Positions 50,332 through 62,606 of a stretch of DNA of 64,000 nt are shown here, one piece after another. This stretch comes from Azoarcus sp. (lineage in GTDB: Bacteria; Pseudomonadota; Gammaproteobacteria; Burkholderiales; Rhodocyclaceae). The notes below the pieces were generated by a model. It searched no databases. It was not told the origin of the DNA and worked only from the letters and a program-made list of their open reading frames with translations. Location: NCBI GenBank assembly GCA_030656215.1, contig JAUSOD010000010.1:1-64000 (forward strand), written 5' to 3'. Made by a program: the position numbers and the translations under genes. Within the stretch, counting starts at the first letter, position 1. Each line of letters starts with the position of its first letter.

Positions 50332-50684
50332 GCAATCCTCCATGGAGATCGTTATTCAGATGAGGGCCGCATCCATCATGCCGCCTGCGCCCACCAGATT
50401 GCCACACAATTCATGCAAAATAAGTCGTGGCGGGCGTGCTCCCGGAATGAGTACCAGGCGGGCTGGATGGCATGGGAGTAGCCAGAACTCATGTTTTCAT
50501 GTTGGGGATCCGGGGGCGAACTTGTCAATATGGACAGTGATACGTCTTATATAAGTGACAAGACCTGGAATGAGGAAAAATGCCATTTTGGCGCAAGGAT
50601 GGTTTGACTTTACTGCGGTTAACCCCTAGTATTGCCGGGATTTTTGGCGGTCACGGGTGTCTGTGGCTCGCTGGTGAGGAAAGG
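50332..50684. other. Leader and promoter region of the ATP synthase operon
   Basis: 353 bp, clearly more AT-rich than its surroundings. It includes a perfect 7-bp inverted repeat CTTGTCA/TGACAAG at 50521 and 50556 enclosing TATATA, a plausible promoter core although -35/-10 spacing is not ideal. An in-frame ATG at 50580 with a TGAGGAA ribosome-binding site could extend atpI by 35 residues, but that extension does not look like the AtpI family. Confidence 0.5.
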
Positions 50685-51026
50685 ATGCACAAGGCAGTTC
50701 TTCTGCAACTCGGCGCAACCATTCTGGCAACGGCCATTGCGGCCGTTTTTTTCGGGTTGCGTGGGGCAGTGTCGGCAGCATCCGGTGGGCTGGCCTGCGT
50801 GGTGCCCAGTTGGCTCTTCGCCTGGCGGCTCATGGTGACGACACGTCGCAAGGGCACTGCCACTGTGACTGCTTTTGTCGCAGGTGAGTTCATCAAACTC
50901 GCCTCGATCGTGGGATTACTGGGGTTGGTGTTGGCTTTGTATCCGGACGTCCATTGGGGCGCGCTGCTGATCGGGCTGATACTGGCACTGAAAGCGAATT
51001 TATTTGCATTTTTGGTAAAGACCTGA
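50685..51026 (+). CDS. atpI: ATP synthase subunit I (AtpI-like)
   Basis: 113-residue membrane protein with four helices ([74 protein letters not shown]). It is the first gene of the F-type ATPase operon and a c-ring assembly helper in relatives. The start at 50685 follows GAGGAAAGG. atpB begins 2 bp after its stop. Confidence 0.87.
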   Translation: MHKAVLLQLGATILATAIAAVFFGLRGAVSAASGGLACVVPSWLFAWRLMVTTRRKGTATVTAFVAGEFIKLASIVGLLGLVLALYPDVHWGALLIGLILALKANLFAFLVKT

Positions 51027-51028
51027 CC

Positions 51029-51874
51029 ATGGCTGGAAACGCTCCCACTGCATCCGAGTACGTCGTTCATCACCTGACGCACCTCAACAATACCGGTCAC
51101 GCGCAAGCGAACATCGTCGACTGGAGTGTCATCAACCTCGATTCGATGTTCTATTCGATATCGATCGGCCTGCTCACCATCTTCATACTGTGGCTTGCTG
51201 CACGCAAAGCCACTTCAGGCGTGCCCGGGCGATTCCAGGGTTTCGTCGAGATGATGGTCGAGATGGTTGCCGATCAGGCGAAGGGCATCATCCACAGCGC
51301 TGAATCGCGAAAGTTCGTCGCCCCGATGGCGCTGACCGTATTCGTCTGGATCTTCCTGATGAACGCGATGGACTTGCTGCCGGTCGATCTGCTGCCGCGA
51401 ATCTGGGAAGGTGTTTACGCCGCTGGTGGTGGCGATCCGGCCCACGCCTACATGCGTGTGGTAGCCACCGCCGACTTGTCTGCTGCGCTCGGCATGTCCT
51501 GCGGTGTGCTGCTGTTGTGCATTTGGTACAACATCAAGATCAAGGGGCTGACGGGCTGGATTCACGAGCTCTTCACCGCACCGTTCGGTAGCCATCCCTT
51601 GCTGTATCCGGTCAATTTCCTGATGCAGATCATCGAATTTGTGGCCAAAACCGTTTCTCACGGCATGCGACTGTTCGGCAACATGTATGCTGGCGAGCTC
51701 GTGTTCATCCTGATTGCGCTGCTGGGCGGTACGGCTACCATGTTTGGCTTTGTTGGCCACATCGTCGCAGGCACCGTCTGGGCCATCTTCCACATCCTGA
51801 TCATCACCCTGCAGGCCTTCATCTTCATGATGCTGACCCTGGTGTACATCGGGCAGGCACACGAAAGTCACTAA
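51029..51874 (+). CDS. atpB: F1F0 ATP synthase subunit a
   Basis: 281 residues, six or so membrane helices. The helix carrying the essential Arg is [20 protein letters not shown]. It forms the proton half-channels against the c-ring. The N-terminus [19 protein letters not shown] is family-like. Confidence 0.96.
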   Translation: MAGNAPTASEYVVHHLTHLNNTGHAQANIVDWSVINLDSMFYSISIGLLTIFILWLAARKATSGVPGRFQGFVEMMVEMVADQAKGIIHSAESRKFVAPMALTVFVWIFLMNAMDLLPVDLLPRIWEGVYAAGGGDPAHAYMRVVATADLSAALGMSCGVLLLCIWYNIKIKGLTGWIHELFTAPFGSHPLLYPVNFLMQIIEFVAKTVSHGMRLFGNMYAGELVFILIALLGGTATMFGFVGHIVAGTVWAIFHILIITLQAFIFMMLTLVYIGQAHESH

Positions 51875-51920
51875 CCGTTTTTTGCAGTACCTGGTTTTAA
51901 ACTCACTCATCTCTAACTAA

Positions 51921-52175
<255 letters not shown>

Positions 52176-52216
52176 TCGGTTCGACCTCCTCTCAACGTAC
52201 CTGAGGGCCAAGAACT

Positions 52217-52690
52217 GTGAATTTGAACGCAACCCTGATAGCCCAGCTCGTTGTGTTCTTCATTCTGGGATGGTTCACGATGAAATTCGTGTGGCCGCCC
52301 ATCATGAAGGCACTGGACGAACGCGCGACGAAAATCGCCGACGGGCTCACAGCTGCTGACAAGGCCAAGTCCGATCTGGCGCTTGCCGAGAAGAAAGTCG
52401 TCGAGGAACTGCGCAAGGCTCGCGAATCTGCGGGTGATGTGCGTACCTCTGCTGAAAAGCAGGCGAGCAAACTGATCGACGAAGCCCGTGCCGAAGCCAG
52501 CCGCATCATCACCCAGGCGCGTGAAGCCGCAGAAGCCGAAGCCGGCGTTGCTGCACAGCGTGCCAAGGAAGCCCTGCGCGACCAGGTCGCCCATCTGGCT
52601 GTTGCCGGAGCAGAGAAGATCCTGCGCCGCGAGATCAACACCCAGGTTCACGCCGAGTTGCTTGCCAACCTGAAACAGGAACTGCAATAA
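52217..52690 (+). CDS. atpF: F1F0 ATP synthase subunit b
   Basis: 157 residues, GTG start. One N-terminal membrane helix ([20 protein letters not shown]) is followed by a long alpha-helical stalk rich in Ala, Glu and Lys. It forms the peripheral stator with delta. Four bases separate it from atpH. Confidence 0.96.
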   Translation: MNLNATLIAQLVVFFILGWFTMKFVWPPIMKALDERATKIADGLTAADKAKSDLALAEKKVVEELRKARESAGDVRTSAEKQASKLIDEARAEASRIITQAREAAEAEAGVAAQRAKEALRDQVAHLAVAGAEKILRREINTQVHAELLANLKQELQ

Positions 52691-52693
52691 GTC

Positions 52694-53227
52694 ATGGCCG
52701 AGAACGTCACCATCGCGCGTCCCTATGCCGATGCCGCCTTCGAGCTGGCTCGCGGGGCAGGTGCGCTGGGGCCTTGGTCGGTAGCACTGGATCGGCTTGC
52801 CTCCGTGGCAGCCGATCCCGACATGCTTGCCTGCATCACCAGCCCGAAACTTTCCGACGACCAGCTTGCAAAGCTGGCGCTGGAAGTGGGCGGTGATCTG
52901 TCTGTCGAGCAGCAGAACTTTGTCCGCGTTCTCGTGGATAACGAACGTCTGCAAGTGCTTCCGGAGATCCGTGACCTGTTCGTTGCACTGAAGAACGAAC
53001 ATGAGGGTGTCGTGGAGGCGCAAATCGCCTCTGCCTTCCCGCTCGACGATGCCACCCTGGCCTCGCTGAAAGCCGACCTCGAAGCTCGCTTCAAGACCGT
53101 GCTGAACGTGACCGTCAGTATCAACCCCGAACTCATCGGGGGGGTCCGCATCGCCATCGGCGACGAAGTCATCGATGCCTCGGTCCGCGGCAAGCTCGCG
53201 AACATGGCCGCTGCGCTTAAGAACTAG
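52694..53227 (+). CDS. atpH: F1F0 ATP synthase subunit delta
   Basis: 177 residues starting [13 protein letters not shown], the conserved N-terminal domain that binds alpha; the C-terminal part has [26 protein letters not shown], the standard delta ending. Part of the stator. Confidence 0.96.
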   Translation: MAENVTIARPYADAAFELARGAGALGPWSVALDRLASVAADPDMLACITSPKLSDDQLAKLALEVGGDLSVEQQNFVRVLVDNERLQVLPEIRDLFVALKNEHEGVVEAQIASAFPLDDATLASLKADLEARFKTVLNVTVSINPELIGGVRIAIGDEVIDASVRGKLANMAAALKN

Positions 53228-53239
53228 GAGCATACATAT

Positions 53240-54778
53240 ATGCAACTCAACCCCTCTGAAATCAGTGACCTGATTAAGAGCCGGATCCAGAACCTGCAGC
53301 TCGCCGCCACGTCGCGTAACGAGGGTACGGTGGTCTCCGTCACTGACGGTATCACCCGTATTCACGGTCTCACCGACGTCATGCAAGGCGAAATGCTGGA
53401 ATTCCCCGGCAATACCTTCGGCCTCGCGCTCAACCTCGAGCGTGATTCCGTGGGTGCCGTTGTGCTCGGCGAATACGAGCACATCACCGAAGGCGACACC
53501 GTTAAGGCCACCGGCCGCATTCTTGAAGTGCCCGTCGGCCCCGAGCTGATCGGTCGCGTCGTGAACGCGCTGGGTCAGCCGATCGACGGCAAGGGCCCGA
53601 TCAACGCCAAGCTCACCGACAAGATCGAAAAGGTCGCGCCGGGCGTCATCGCCCGTCAGTCCGTTTCGCAGCCGGTGCAGACCGGTCTGAAGTCGGTCGA
53701 CTCCATGGTGCCGATCGGCCGTGGCCAGCGTGAGCTGATCATCGGCGATCGCCAGACCGGCAAGACGGCCGTTGCGGTTGATGCGATCATCAACCAGAAA
53801 GGCCAGAACATGTTCTGCGTCTACGTGGCTATCGGTCAGAAGGCTTCGACCGTCGCCAACGTGGTGCGCGCTCTGGAAGCGCGCGGTGCGATGGAATACA
53901 CCATCGTCGTCGCCGCCACTGCATCCGAATCCGCCGCCATGCAGTACCTGTCGGCCTACTCCGGTTGCACCATGGGCGAATACTTCCGTGACCGTGGCAT
54001 GGACGCGATGATCGTTTATGACGATCTGACCAAGCAGGCCTGGGCTTACCGTCAGGTATCCCTGCTGCTGCGCCGTCCGCCGGGCCGTGAGGCCTACCCG
54101 GGCGACGTGTTCTACCTGCACTCCCGCCTGCTCGAGCGTGCCGCGCGTGTAAACGCCGACTACATCGAGAAGCTGACCAACGGTGAAGTCAAGGGCAAGA
54201 CCGGTTCGCTGACCGCGCTGCCGATCATCGAGACCCAGGCAGGTGACGTTTCTGCCTTCGTCCCGACCAACGTGATTTCGATCACCGAGGGCCAGATCTT
54301 CCTTGAGACCGACCTGTTCAACGCCGGTATCCGTCCCGCGATCAACGCCGGTATCTCGGTGTCCCGCGTCGGTGGTGCAGCGCAGACCAAGGTCATCAAG
54401 AAGCTCTCCGGCGGTATCCGTACCGACCTCGCGCAGTATCGCGAGCTCGCCGCCTTCGCCCAGTTTGCTTCCGACCTGGACGATGCCACCCGCAAGCAGC
54501 TTGAGCGCGGTCGCCGCGTGACCGAGCTGATGAAGCAGCCGCAGTACGCGCCGCTGTCGATCTCCGATCTGGCCATCACCCTGTACGGGGTGAACAACGG
54601 CTTTTTCGACGATGTCGAAGTGCCGCGCCTGCTGGCCTTCGAATCCGGGCTGCAGCAGTTCGTCAAGAGCAAGCATCCTGAGCTCGTGAGCAAGATTGCC
54701 GATACCAAGGAACTCGACGCCGACGGCGAAAAGGTCCTGGTTGCCGCAATCACCGAGTTCAAGAAGAGCTGGGCTTAA
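53240..54778 (+). CDS. atpA: F1F0 ATP synthase subunit alpha
   Basis: 512 residues. P-loop [13 protein letters not shown], the visible [16 protein letters not shown] and [16 protein letters not shown], and the C-terminal helical domain. Non-catalytic nucleotide-binding subunit of the F1 hexamer. An AGGAG lies upstream of the ATG. Confidence 0.98.
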   Translation: MQLNPSEISDLIKSRIQNLQLAATSRNEGTVVSVTDGITRIHGLTDVMQGEMLEFPGNTFGLALNLERDSVGAVVLGEYEHITEGDTVKATGRILEVPVGPELIGRVVNALGQPIDGKGPINAKLTDKIEKVAPGVIARQSVSQPVQTGLKSVDSMVPIGRGQRELIIGDRQTGKTAVAVDAIINQKGQNMFCVYVAIGQKASTVANVVRALEARGAMEYTIVVAATASESAAMQYLSAYSGCTMGEYFRDRGMDAMIVYDDLTKQAWAYRQVSLLLRRPPGREAYPGDVFYLHSRLLERAARVNADYIEKLTNGEVKGKTGSLTALPIIETQAGDVSAFVPTNVISITEGQIFLETDLFNAGIRPAINAGISVSRVGGAAQTKVIKKLSGGIRTDLAQYRELAAFAQFASDLDDATRKQLERGRRVTELMKQPQYAPLSISDLAITLYGVNNGFFDDVEVPRLLAFESGLQQFVKSKHPELVSKIADTKELDADGEKVLVAAITEFKKSWA

Positions 54779-54799
54779 CGCTGCAGACGGAGACGGAAT

Positions 54800-55669
54800 A
54801 TGGCTAGCGGCAAGGAAATCCGAACCAAGATCAAGAGCGTGCAAAACACGCGCAAGATCACCAAGGCCATGGAAATGGTGGCCGCGTCCAAAATGCGCAA
54901 AGCGCAGGAAAGGATGCGTGCCGCCCGTCCCTACGCCGACAAGATCCGCCGACTCGCCGCGAACCTGTCTCAAGCTACCGTATCTGATTACAAACACCCC
55001 TTCCTCGTCCGCAAGGGCGAGGCCAAGCGGGTGGGCTTGATTCTGGTTACGACCGACAAGGGCCTTTGTGGCGGCATGAACACCAACGTCCAGCGCATTG
55101 CCGTGACTGCGATGAAGGAATGGGAAGCCGCCGGTGCCACCGAGATCCGTGCCTGCTGCATCGGCAACAAGGGTTTCGGTTTCATGCAGCGTATCGGTGC
55201 AAAGGTGTCCTCGCATGTCGTCCATCTGGGCGACACGCCGCACCTCGAGAAGCTCATCGGTCCGGTCAAGATCATGCTCGATGCGTTCCAGAACGACGAG
55301 CTCGACGCGGTCTATCTGGGTTACACCCGCTTCATCAACACGATGAAACAGGAACCCGTGCTCGAACAGTTGTTGCCGCTTACCGGTGAAAAGCTGGGCA
55401 CGCCCGACAGCTCGTGGGATTACCTCTACGAGCCGGATCCGCAGGTCGTGATCGACGAAATGCTGGTGCGATATGTCGAAGCGCTTGTCTATCAGGCCGT
55501 GGCTGAGAACATGGCCTCCGAACAGAGCGCACGTATGGTGGCAATGAAGGCGGCTTCCGACAACGCGAAGACCGTGATCGGCGATCTGCAACTGGTCTAC
55601 AACAAGACCCGCCAGGCCGCGATCACGAAGGAACTGTCGGAAATCGTCGCCGGTGCCGCCGCGGTCTAA
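54800..55669 (+). CDS. atpG: F1F0 ATP synthase subunit gamma
   Basis: 289 residues: N-terminal helix [32 protein letters not shown], middle [13 protein letters not shown]-terminal helix [34 protein letters not shown]. It is the rotary shaft within the alpha-beta ring. Full length. Confidence 0.98.
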   Translation: MASGKEIRTKIKSVQNTRKITKAMEMVAASKMRKAQERMRAARPYADKIRRLAANLSQATVSDYKHPFLVRKGEAKRVGLILVTTDKGLCGGMNTNVQRIAVTAMKEWEAAGATEIRACCIGNKGFGFMQRIGAKVSSHVVHLGDTPHLEKLIGPVKIMLDAFQNDELDAVYLGYTRFINTMKQEPVLEQLLPLTGEKLGTPDSSWDYLYEPDPQVVIDEMLVRYVEALVYQAVAENMASEQSARMVAMKAASDNAKTVIGDLQLVYNKTRQAAITKELSEIVAGAAAV

Positions 55670-55685
55670 CGGATTATTGATTTAA

Positions 55686-57095
<1,410 letters not shown>

Positions 57096-57105
57096 TTCGC
57101 TCCAC

Positions 57106-57135
57106 CCGCGCAACGGAGAACCGTTGCGCGGTTTT
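57106..57135 (+). terminator. Intra-operon terminator-like hairpin between atpD and atpC
   Basis: Perfect 11-bp GC-rich stem (CCGCGCAACGG / CCGTTGCGCGG) with an AGAA tetraloop followed directly by TTTT. It starts 10 bp after the atpD stop and ends 14 bp before the atpC ATG. It could lower transcription into atpC or stabilise the upstream mRNA 3' end. Confidence 0.72.
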
Positions 57136-57149
57136 GAAGAGGACATACC

Positions 57150-57572
57150 ATGGCTATGACAGTTCACGTGGACATCGTCAGCGCGGAAGAACAGATTTTC
57201 TCCGGCTTGGCGGAGTTTGTAGCGCTGCCTGGCGAGTCGGGTGAACTCGGCATCCTGCCCGGACACATGCCGCTGATGACCCGGATCAAACCGGGTGCGG
57301 TGCGGGTCAAGGTTCCGAATCAGGCGGAAGAAGAGCTGGTTTTCGTTGCCGGCGGCATCCTGGAAGTTCAGCCCGGGCTGGTGACAGTGCTGGCTGACAC
57401 CGCAATTCGCGGCAGGGATCTCGACGAAGCGAAAGCACTGGATGCAAAGAGGAAGGCAGAAGAAGCGCTGTCCAATCAGAGCGGCCAGCTCGACTATGCC
57501 AAGGCTCAGGCCGAGCTGGCGGAAGCAATTGCCCAGATCTCTGCAATCCAGAAGCTGCGCAAACGTACGTAA
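57150..57572 (+). CDS. atpC: F1F0 ATP synthase subunit epsilon
   Basis: 140 residues: N-terminal beta-sandwich ([42 protein letters not shown]) and a C-terminal helical hairpin that can inhibit the enzyme ([18 protein letters not shown]). GAAGAGGA precedes the start, inside the arm of the preceding hairpin region. Last gene of the operon. Confidence 0.97.
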   Translation: MAMTVHVDIVSAEEQIFSGLAEFVALPGESGELGILPGHMPLMTRIKPGAVRVKVPNQAEEELVFVAGGILEVQPGLVTVLADTAIRGRDLDEAKALDAKRKAEEALSNQSGQLDYAKAQAELAEAIAQISAIQKLRKRT

Positions 57573-57608
57573 GGTTCGTCGTGCCGCGGCTCATGCGGTG
57601 CGTGAAAG

Positions 57609-57636
57609 AAAAAAGCAGCCACTAGGCTGCTTTTTT
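57609..57636. terminator. Intrinsic terminator after atpC
   Basis: Stem AAGCAGCC / GGCTGCTT with an ACTA loop, flanked by an A-run on the left and a T-run of six on the right, so it can work in both directions. It ends the atp operon and also the convergent ubiJ transcript. Confidence 0.93.
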
Positions 57637-57677
57637 CATTTCCGCCGATGCTTATCGGTGAGCGGGAAACGTTTGAG

Positions 57678-58268
57678 TCAAGGACGTTTCCGTTTTGGTG
57701 ATTTGATGCGGTCGACACGCTTTTCGAGTCGGGCGACCGCATCACGCAAGTCGCTGATCTCGTCGGTGAAGCGCTCAGTCATCGGATGCGTGGTCAGCAT
57801 CGCCTGCTCTTCGGTGAGATATTCAACGACGTTGCCGCTCACGCTGGAAACCATGCGTTGATGTGCCTCGCCAAGCGCGACTGCGGTGCCGACCAGCCGG
57901 TGTGCGGCGATGTCGCCGACCACACGAGAGAGATCTTCTTCGAGGTCCCAGCGCAGATGGCGGAAAACGAAGCCCAGGGCGTCGGCGAACTCGGCATTGC
58001 CGGCGATCCTGACGCGAGACATCAGCGCCTCGAGGCCACCTCCGAGCATGCGCGGCGATTCGCTCAGCGGCAACATCAGGGTGACGTCCGGTTCGTCCTC
58101 GCTGCTGCAGGCTGCCAGCCGCCCATCGGACGAAATCGAGAAGTCGATCGATACAGGTGCGAGGTCTAGTCGTGCCCGCTTGCCTGCATGGGGAAGCAGG
58201 CGCGTTCGCGCCCATCCGGCCTGGGCGAGGAGGTGATTGGTGCCTGAGAGAAAAATGCTGGCTATCAT
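57678..58268 (-). CDS. ubiJ: Ubiquinone biosynthesis accessory factor UbiJ
   Basis: 196 residues. SCP2-like lipid-binding domain (ARLDLAPVSIDFSISSDGRLAAC, VTLMLPLS, RIAGNAEFADALGFVFRHLRWDLEEDLSRVVGD) and a C-terminal coiled coil (TDEISDLRDAVARLEKRVDRI), the UbiJ/YigP pattern. It binds ubiquinone intermediates for the Ubi complex. The ATG at 58268 removes an unlikely 26-residue leader from the track ORF. ubiE is two genes upstream on the same strand. Confidence 0.88.
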   Translation of the reverse strand: MIASIFLSGTNHLLAQAGWARTRLLPHAGKRARLDLAPVSIDFSISSDGRLAACSSEDEPDVTLMLPLSESPRMLGGGLEALMSRVRIAGNAEFADALGFVFRHLRWDLEEDLSRVVGDIAAHRLVGTAVALGEAHQRMVSSVSGNVVEYLTEEQAMLTTHPMTERFTDEISDLRDAVARLEKRVDRIKSPKRKRP

Positions 58269-58305
58269 GCAGATACGGGGGCCGCGGCCCCCGTTTGTTC
58301 TATGG

Positions 58306-59175
58306 TCAGTTTTGCTGGATGCCCGCGATACGCCAGCCGGCATCACCGCTGAGCGGCTTGGTCAGATGCCAGGTTTCGTCGAAGGGTGCCGGTGCGGCGC
58401 CGTCTTCTTCGCGCAGCAGTCCGTTGAAATGCACGCTGACGATGTAACGGTCCGCTTCTTCAACCACATCGAACACTTCAGCATTCAGTTCGACGACGTC
58501 GGTACGTTGTGGCGCAGTGCCGCGCTCGCCGATTTGCATGCTGATCTCGGCATACACCTCGGGGGTGGTGAACTCGCGGATGTCGTCGAGGTTGCGGGCG
58601 TCGTTGGCTGCCTGCAGGCGGATGAAGTTGAGCTTGGCCTGACGTGCAAAGCCTTCCGCATCAAAACCCGAAGCGACCGCTGCAGCAACGGAAGCAGGTG
58701 TTTCCGCGCCGGAACTGCTTGCAGGTGCGGCAAAGTCAGGGGTCGGGCCAGCGACGTTACCCGAACCTGCCGCGGCGCCGGCGTATTGCATGCCACGTGG
58801 TGCCGTCTGGGCGTTGCCGCGACGGAACAGAAGCTTGAACAGGATCACCGCGCCAACCACGAGGAGGGCGATCATCATGAACGAGGCTAGCTCCTCGCCC
58901 ATTCCCAGGTGCGAAAACAGCGCTGCAAGGCCGAGACCAGCAGCGAGGCCGGCAATCGGCCCCATCCACGAGCGCTTCGGTTGCGCAGCGGCACCGGCAG
59001 CAGGTGCCGCGTTCTGCGGACGGGTCATGTTCTGTTGCGGAGCCGCGGCCGGCGGTGTGGCCTGGCGCTTCATGCCGAAGCTGCTGCCACCACCCAGGCG
59101 TTTCGCCTCTGCTTCAGGCACGACCACACCAAAGGTGAAGAGGGTGACGATGAGGGTGAGGAAAAGCTGTTTCAT
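58306..59175 (-). CDS. Tim44-like domain membrane protein
   Basis: 289 residues: signal-like N-terminus (FLTLIVTLFTFGVVVPEAEAKRLGGGSSFG), a Pro/Ala/Gln linker, one or two membrane helices (MGPIAGLAAGLGLAALF; FMMIALLVVGAVILFKLLF), then a C-terminal Tim44/MRPL45-type domain (about 165-289; FDAEGFARQAKLNFIRLQAANDARNLDDIREFTTPEVYAEI). Function in bacteria is unclear. It lies between ubiE and ubiJ. The ATG at 59175 is preferred to the track start, which would precede the signal sequence. Confidence 0.86.
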   Translation of the reverse strand: MKQLFLTLIVTLFTFGVVVPEAEAKRLGGGSSFGMKRQATPPAAAPQQNMTRPQNAAPAAGAAAQPKRSWMGPIAGLAAGLGLAALFSHLGMGEELASFMMIALLVVGAVILFKLLFRRGNAQTAPRGMQYAGAAAGSGNVAGPTPDFAAPASSSGAETPASVAAAVASGFDAEGFARQAKLNFIRLQAANDARNLDDIREFTTPEVYAEISMQIGERGTAPQRTDVVELNAEVFDVVEEADRYIVSVHFNGLLREEDGAAPAPFDETWHLTKPLSGDAGWRIAGIQQN

Positions 59176-59195
59176 TGTTCGAGAGTCTCCAGTGA

Positions 59196-59933
59196 TCAAA
59201 GTTTGTAACCGCGATGCAAGGCAACAACGCCCGCGCTCAGGTTGAAGTAATCGACACGGCCGAGGCCGGAATGTTCCATCATCGCCTTAAGTTCTTCCTG
59301 ACCCGGGTGCATGCGGATCGATTCGGCAAGGTAACGGTAGCTTTCGGCATCGTTTGCCACCTTGTCCCCCATCCATGGCAGGAGCTTGAACGAGTAAAGA
59401 TCATAGACCGGTGCAAGCGGCTTCCATACCTTGGAGAACTCCAGCACCAGCAGGCGTCCACCGGGTCGCAACACGCGCCGCATCTCGGCCAGGGCGACGT
59501 CCTTGTGGGTCATGTTGCGCAGCCCGAAGGCCACCGTGACGCAGTCGAACCAGTCGTCTGGGAAGGGCAGCTTTTCGGCGTTGCACTGTGCGACCGGAAG
59601 GGCGAAGCCCTTGTCCACCACTCGGTCGCGCCCACGCGACAGCATGGCGTGGTTGATGTCGGTCAGCCATACCTGGCCGCGCGGTCCGACCTTGCGCGCG
59701 AAAGCAAGCGAGAGGTCTGCGGTGCCGCCGGCGACGTCGAGTACACGATCGCCCTCGCGCACACCGGACAGCTGTATGGTGAATGCCTTCCACACCCGGT
59801 GCAGGCCGAGGGACATCAGGTCATTCATCACATCGTACTTCTGCGCCACCGAGGAGAATACCTCGGCAACCTTCTTCTGTTTGATCTCTTCGGCGACGGT
59901 CTGAAAGCCGAAGTGAGTGGTTTTGTCGTTCAT
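59196..59933 (-). CDS. ubiE: Ubiquinone/menaquinone C-methyltransferase UbiE
   Basis: 245 residues with SAM-binding [16 protein letters not shown] and family signatures [17 protein letters not shown] and [38 protein letters not shown]. It methylates the benzoquinol ring in ubiquinone synthesis. The longer track ORF adds an unrelated upstream leader. It follows a DUF971 gene by only 7 bp. Confidence 0.96.
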   Translation of the reverse strand: MNDKTTHFGFQTVAEEIKQKKVAEVFSSVAQKYDVMNDLMSLGLHRVWKAFTIQLSGVREGDRVLDVAGGTADLSLAFARKVGPRGQVWLTDINHAMLSRGRDRVVDKGFALPVAQCNAEKLPFPDDWFDCVTVAFGLRNMTHKDVALAEMRRVLRPGGRLLVLEFSKVWKPLAPVYDLYSFKLLPWMGDKVANDAESYRYLAESIRMHPGQEELKAMMEHSGLGRVDYFNLSAGVVALHRGYKL

Positions 59934-59940
59934 GGCAATA

Positions 59941-60366
59941 TCAGTGATGGTGACTGCCGCAACCGCCCTTGGGCGCAGGCGGCGGAACGAGAGCCGGATC
60001 GCGGGTGCCGCCCTCGTGCGCGATCCGGTCGAGATAGTCCTGCCACATTTCGCCCTGATTGCAGCCGAGCAGGTAGAGGTAATCCCAAGAGTACAAGCCG
60101 CTGTCGTGCCCGTCCGAGAACGTCGGCTTGACGGCATAATTGCCGACCGGTTCAAGGCTGACGATATCCACGTCACGCTTGCCCTGCTGCAGGGTTTCCT
60201 GGCCGGCACCGTGTCCGCGCACTTCCGCCGAGGGCGAATAGACCCGGAGGAACTCGAAAGGCAGTTCGAATCGGCGGTCGTCGTCGAACGCGACCTCCAG
60301 CACACGCGATTTGCGGTGCAGGGTGATACCGGTGGGCAGCGGGGTGTCCTTGTCGAGTCCGGCCAT
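59941..60366 (-). CDS. DUF971 protein
   Basis: 141 residues of the DUF971 / gamma-butyrobetaine-hydroxylase N-terminal-like family: [75 protein letters not shown]. The His- and Cys-containing end (GGCGSHHH) may bind a metal. It is directly upstream of ubiE, a common arrangement. Confidence 0.92.
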   Translation of the reverse strand: MAGLDKDTPLPTGITLHRKSRVLEVAFDDDRRFELPFEFLRVYSPSAEVRGHGAGQETLQQGKRDVDIVSLEPVGNYAVKPTFSDGHDSGLYSWDYLYLLGCNQGEMWQDYLDRIAHEGGTRDPALVPPPAPKGGCGSHHH

Positions 60367-60794
60367 GGCAGGTGCCTCAATGTGGGGGAGTCAATGATAC
60401 CTGATCGTCACCGGCTCAAGGCACGAGCGGCGTGTTGCCGACGTGGCGCTGCGGTTTCAGGACTTTGTCCAGCCGCAGGCAGCCCCCGGTGGGGGCAAGC
60501 TAGAGGCAGGATCGCTCAGGCCGACGGAGATGTATAAGGCTTCGGGGCGCTACCCGGGCCGGTCTGAAGGCGAGCCAATGAGTCCGTGCTCAAAGCCGGC
60601 GGCCCGATCGGCCTGAGGCGGCGGGTGGACGTGACACTGCGGAGAAGCTGCGCGCGAAGATTCTCGAGCGGGAGCTTGAACAGAGTAATGAAAAAGGCGG
60701 AGACGCTTCCGGAGATAGGCCGGGAAGGAGGAGAGGGAGAGGTTTGCCGTCCCGGATGTTGCATGCGTCTCCGCAGGAAAGGATGGGCGCAGGG
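60367..60794. other. 428-bp intergenic region
   Basis: Between the DUF971 gene start and the end of the CoA-transferase B gene. It should contain the promoter for the ubi cluster. I see no tRNA, convincing repeat or credible ORF in it. Confidence 0.6.
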
Positions 60795-61451
60795 TTACAT
60801 TCGATAGGCTTGGGCCAGCGCCGGTGCGATCTGGAAGTCCGCCGCCGTTCCGGCACGGACGTCATCGATCGAGGTGTCCGGTGCGAGGTCCACAAGCGTG
60901 AGTCCCCCGGTTCCGACCTCGAACACGCAGAGGTCGGTGATGATGAGGTCCACCACGCCGGTACCGGTCAGCGGAAGGGTGCATTCGCCGACGATCTTCG
61001 GCTCGCCGCGGGCGGTGTGCTCCATGATCACCACCACACGGGGCACGCCTGCGACCAAGTCCATTGCGCCGCCGATGCCCTTGATCATCTTGCCAGGCAC
61101 TGCCCAGTTCGCCAGATCGCCCTTCTCGGATACCTGCAGGGCGCCGAGCATCGACAACTGGATGTGACCACCGCGGATCATCGCGAATGAGGTCGCGCTG
61201 TCGAAGAAACTGGTCGTCGGCAAGGTCGTGATCGTCTGCTTGCCGGCGTTGATCAGGTCGGCGTTCTCCTCGCCGTCCATGGGGAAGGGGCCCATCCCCA
61301 GCATGCCGTTCTCGCTCTGGAGCTGGATCGACATTCCCTCCGGGACGTAGTTCGCGACCAGGGTCGGGATGCCGATCCCCAAATTGACGTAGTAGCCGTC
61401 GCGCAATTCGGCCGCGGCACGGGCGGCCATCTGTTCTCGGGTCCAGGGCAT
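60795..61451 (-). CDS. 3-oxoacid CoA-transferase subunit B
   Basis: 218 residues. The catalytic Glu lies in [12 protein letters not shown]; other family blocks are [15 protein letters not shown] and [25 protein letters not shown]. It partners the A subunit encoded just upstream (3 bp gap). It transfers CoA between succinyl-CoA or an acyl-CoA and a 3-oxoacid such as acetoacetate or 3-oxoadipate; the exact substrate (ScoB, AtoA or PcaJ) cannot be settled here. Confidence 0.93.
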   Translation of the reverse strand: MPWTREQMAARAAAELRDGYYVNLGIGIPTLVANYVPEGMSIQLQSENGMLGMGPFPMDGEENADLINAGKQTITTLPTTSFFDSATSFAMIRGGHIQLSMLGALQVSEKGDLANWAVPGKMIKGIGGAMDLVAGVPRVVVIMEHTARGEPKIVGECTLPLTGTGVVDLIITDLCVFEVGTGGLTLVDLAPDTSIDDVRAGTAADFQIAPALAQAYRM

Positions 61452-61454
61452 GCT

Positions 61455-62171
61455 TTACTCCATGAGGGCGGCGGTGCGCGGGCGCACCGTACGCTGTTCG
61501 ATGTACTTCACGATTTCTTCGGGGACGACGATCCGGTGCACGAAGATCCCGGGTGTCACGATGTGGTCCGGATCGATCTCGCCAGAACCGACGAGCTCCT
61601 CCACCTCCGCCACCGTGATCGCGGCGGCGGTCGCCATCAGCGGGTTGAAGTTGCGGGCGGTCATGCGGTACTGCAGGTTGCCTTCCGGGTCGCTGCGCCA
61701 GGCGTGCACCAGCGCGAGGTCGGCGCGCAGCCCGCGTTCCATCAGGTAAGTGTGGCCGTCGAATTCGGCGACCGGCTTGCCCTCGGCGACCACGGTGCCG
61801 ACCCCGGTGCGGGTGTAGAACGCCGGAATGCCGGCCCCGCCGGCACGAATGCGCTCGGCCAGTGTGCCCTGCGGATTGAATTCGACCTCGACCTCGCCGG
61901 CCAGATACTGGCGGGCGAAGGACGCATTCTCGCCTGCGTAGGAGCAGATCAGCTTGCGTACCTGGCCGGCCTCGAACAACTTGCCCAGGCCATGGCCGTC
62001 GGTGCCCGGATTGTTCGAAATGATCGTAAGTCCGCGAACCCCCGACGCCAGGACCGCGTCGATCAGCGTTGTCGGAATGCCGCACAGGCCGAACCCGCCC
62101 GACATGATCGTCATTCCGTCGCGCAGCACATCGGCGATTGCCGCGCTCGGGGTCTGGTACCGCTTCCTCAT
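61455..62171 (-). CDS. 3-oxoacid CoA-transferase subunit A
   Basis: 238 residues, starting at the ATG at 62171 with GAGGTG upstream. Family blocks are MSGGFGLCGIPTTLIDAVL, ISNNPGTDGHGLGKLFEAGQVRKLICSYAGEN and FNPQGTLAERIRAGGAGIPAFYTRTGVGT, matching succinyl-CoA:3-ketoacid-type A subunits. Forms a two-gene operon with subunit B. Confidence 0.93.
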   Translation of the reverse strand: MRKRYQTPSAAIADVLRDGMTIMSGGFGLCGIPTTLIDAVLASGVRGLTIISNNPGTDGHGLGKLFEAGQVRKLICSYAGENASFARQYLAGEVEVEFNPQGTLAERIRAGGAGIPAFYTRTGVGTVVAEGKPVAEFDGHTYLMERGLRADLALVHAWRSDPEGNLQYRMTARNFNPLMATAAAITVAEVEELVGSGEIDPDHIVTPGIFVHRIVVPEEIVKYIEQRTVRPRTAALME

Positions 62172-62606
62172 GGACACCTCTATCTCTTGTTTGTCGTTAC
62201 CCCGGTCTGGCGCGTCGTGATGAGTGACGCACCGCAGGTTCGTACGTGATTGGAAGGCATTGTTTCGTGCAAGGCATATCAGCAAGAGCAGTGCCAAGAC
62301 CACCTCGTGGTCACCACTCTCAGCCACGAAGCGGGTTCCGTGCTCGATCCGGGGTATGCGTTTTGCGCAGCTGGCGTCTGAAGAGCGGACGGAGACGGAC
62401 GGTGCGCGTCCGAATATCGGGCAAACGCAGCCGTCTACGGAGCCCATTGATGAGAGCTGCGGTCCCGGATAGCTCCGATCCGACTGAGGCTCAGCGAGAT
62501 CATGCCAGGCACCCCACGTCGGCACGATCCTTGCGCCTCGCAAGCGCTCGATCATGGCGGGTAATTCTCTTGTCATGAGGTCAGAGCAACGATCGGAGGC
62601 GTGACG
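62172..62606. other. 435-bp intergenic region, divergent promoters
   Basis: It separates the CoA-transferase operon (minus) from the PAS-chemoreceptor gene (plus). No RNA gene, repeat or operator is evident. ORFs running through it do not look like proteins. Confidence 0.6.

Noticed and set aside
50580-50684. 35-residue N-terminal extension of AtpI
   Set aside because: It has a good ribosome-binding site, but the peptide does not resemble AtpI and the stretch looks like leader DNA; the ATG at 50685 also has a strong site.
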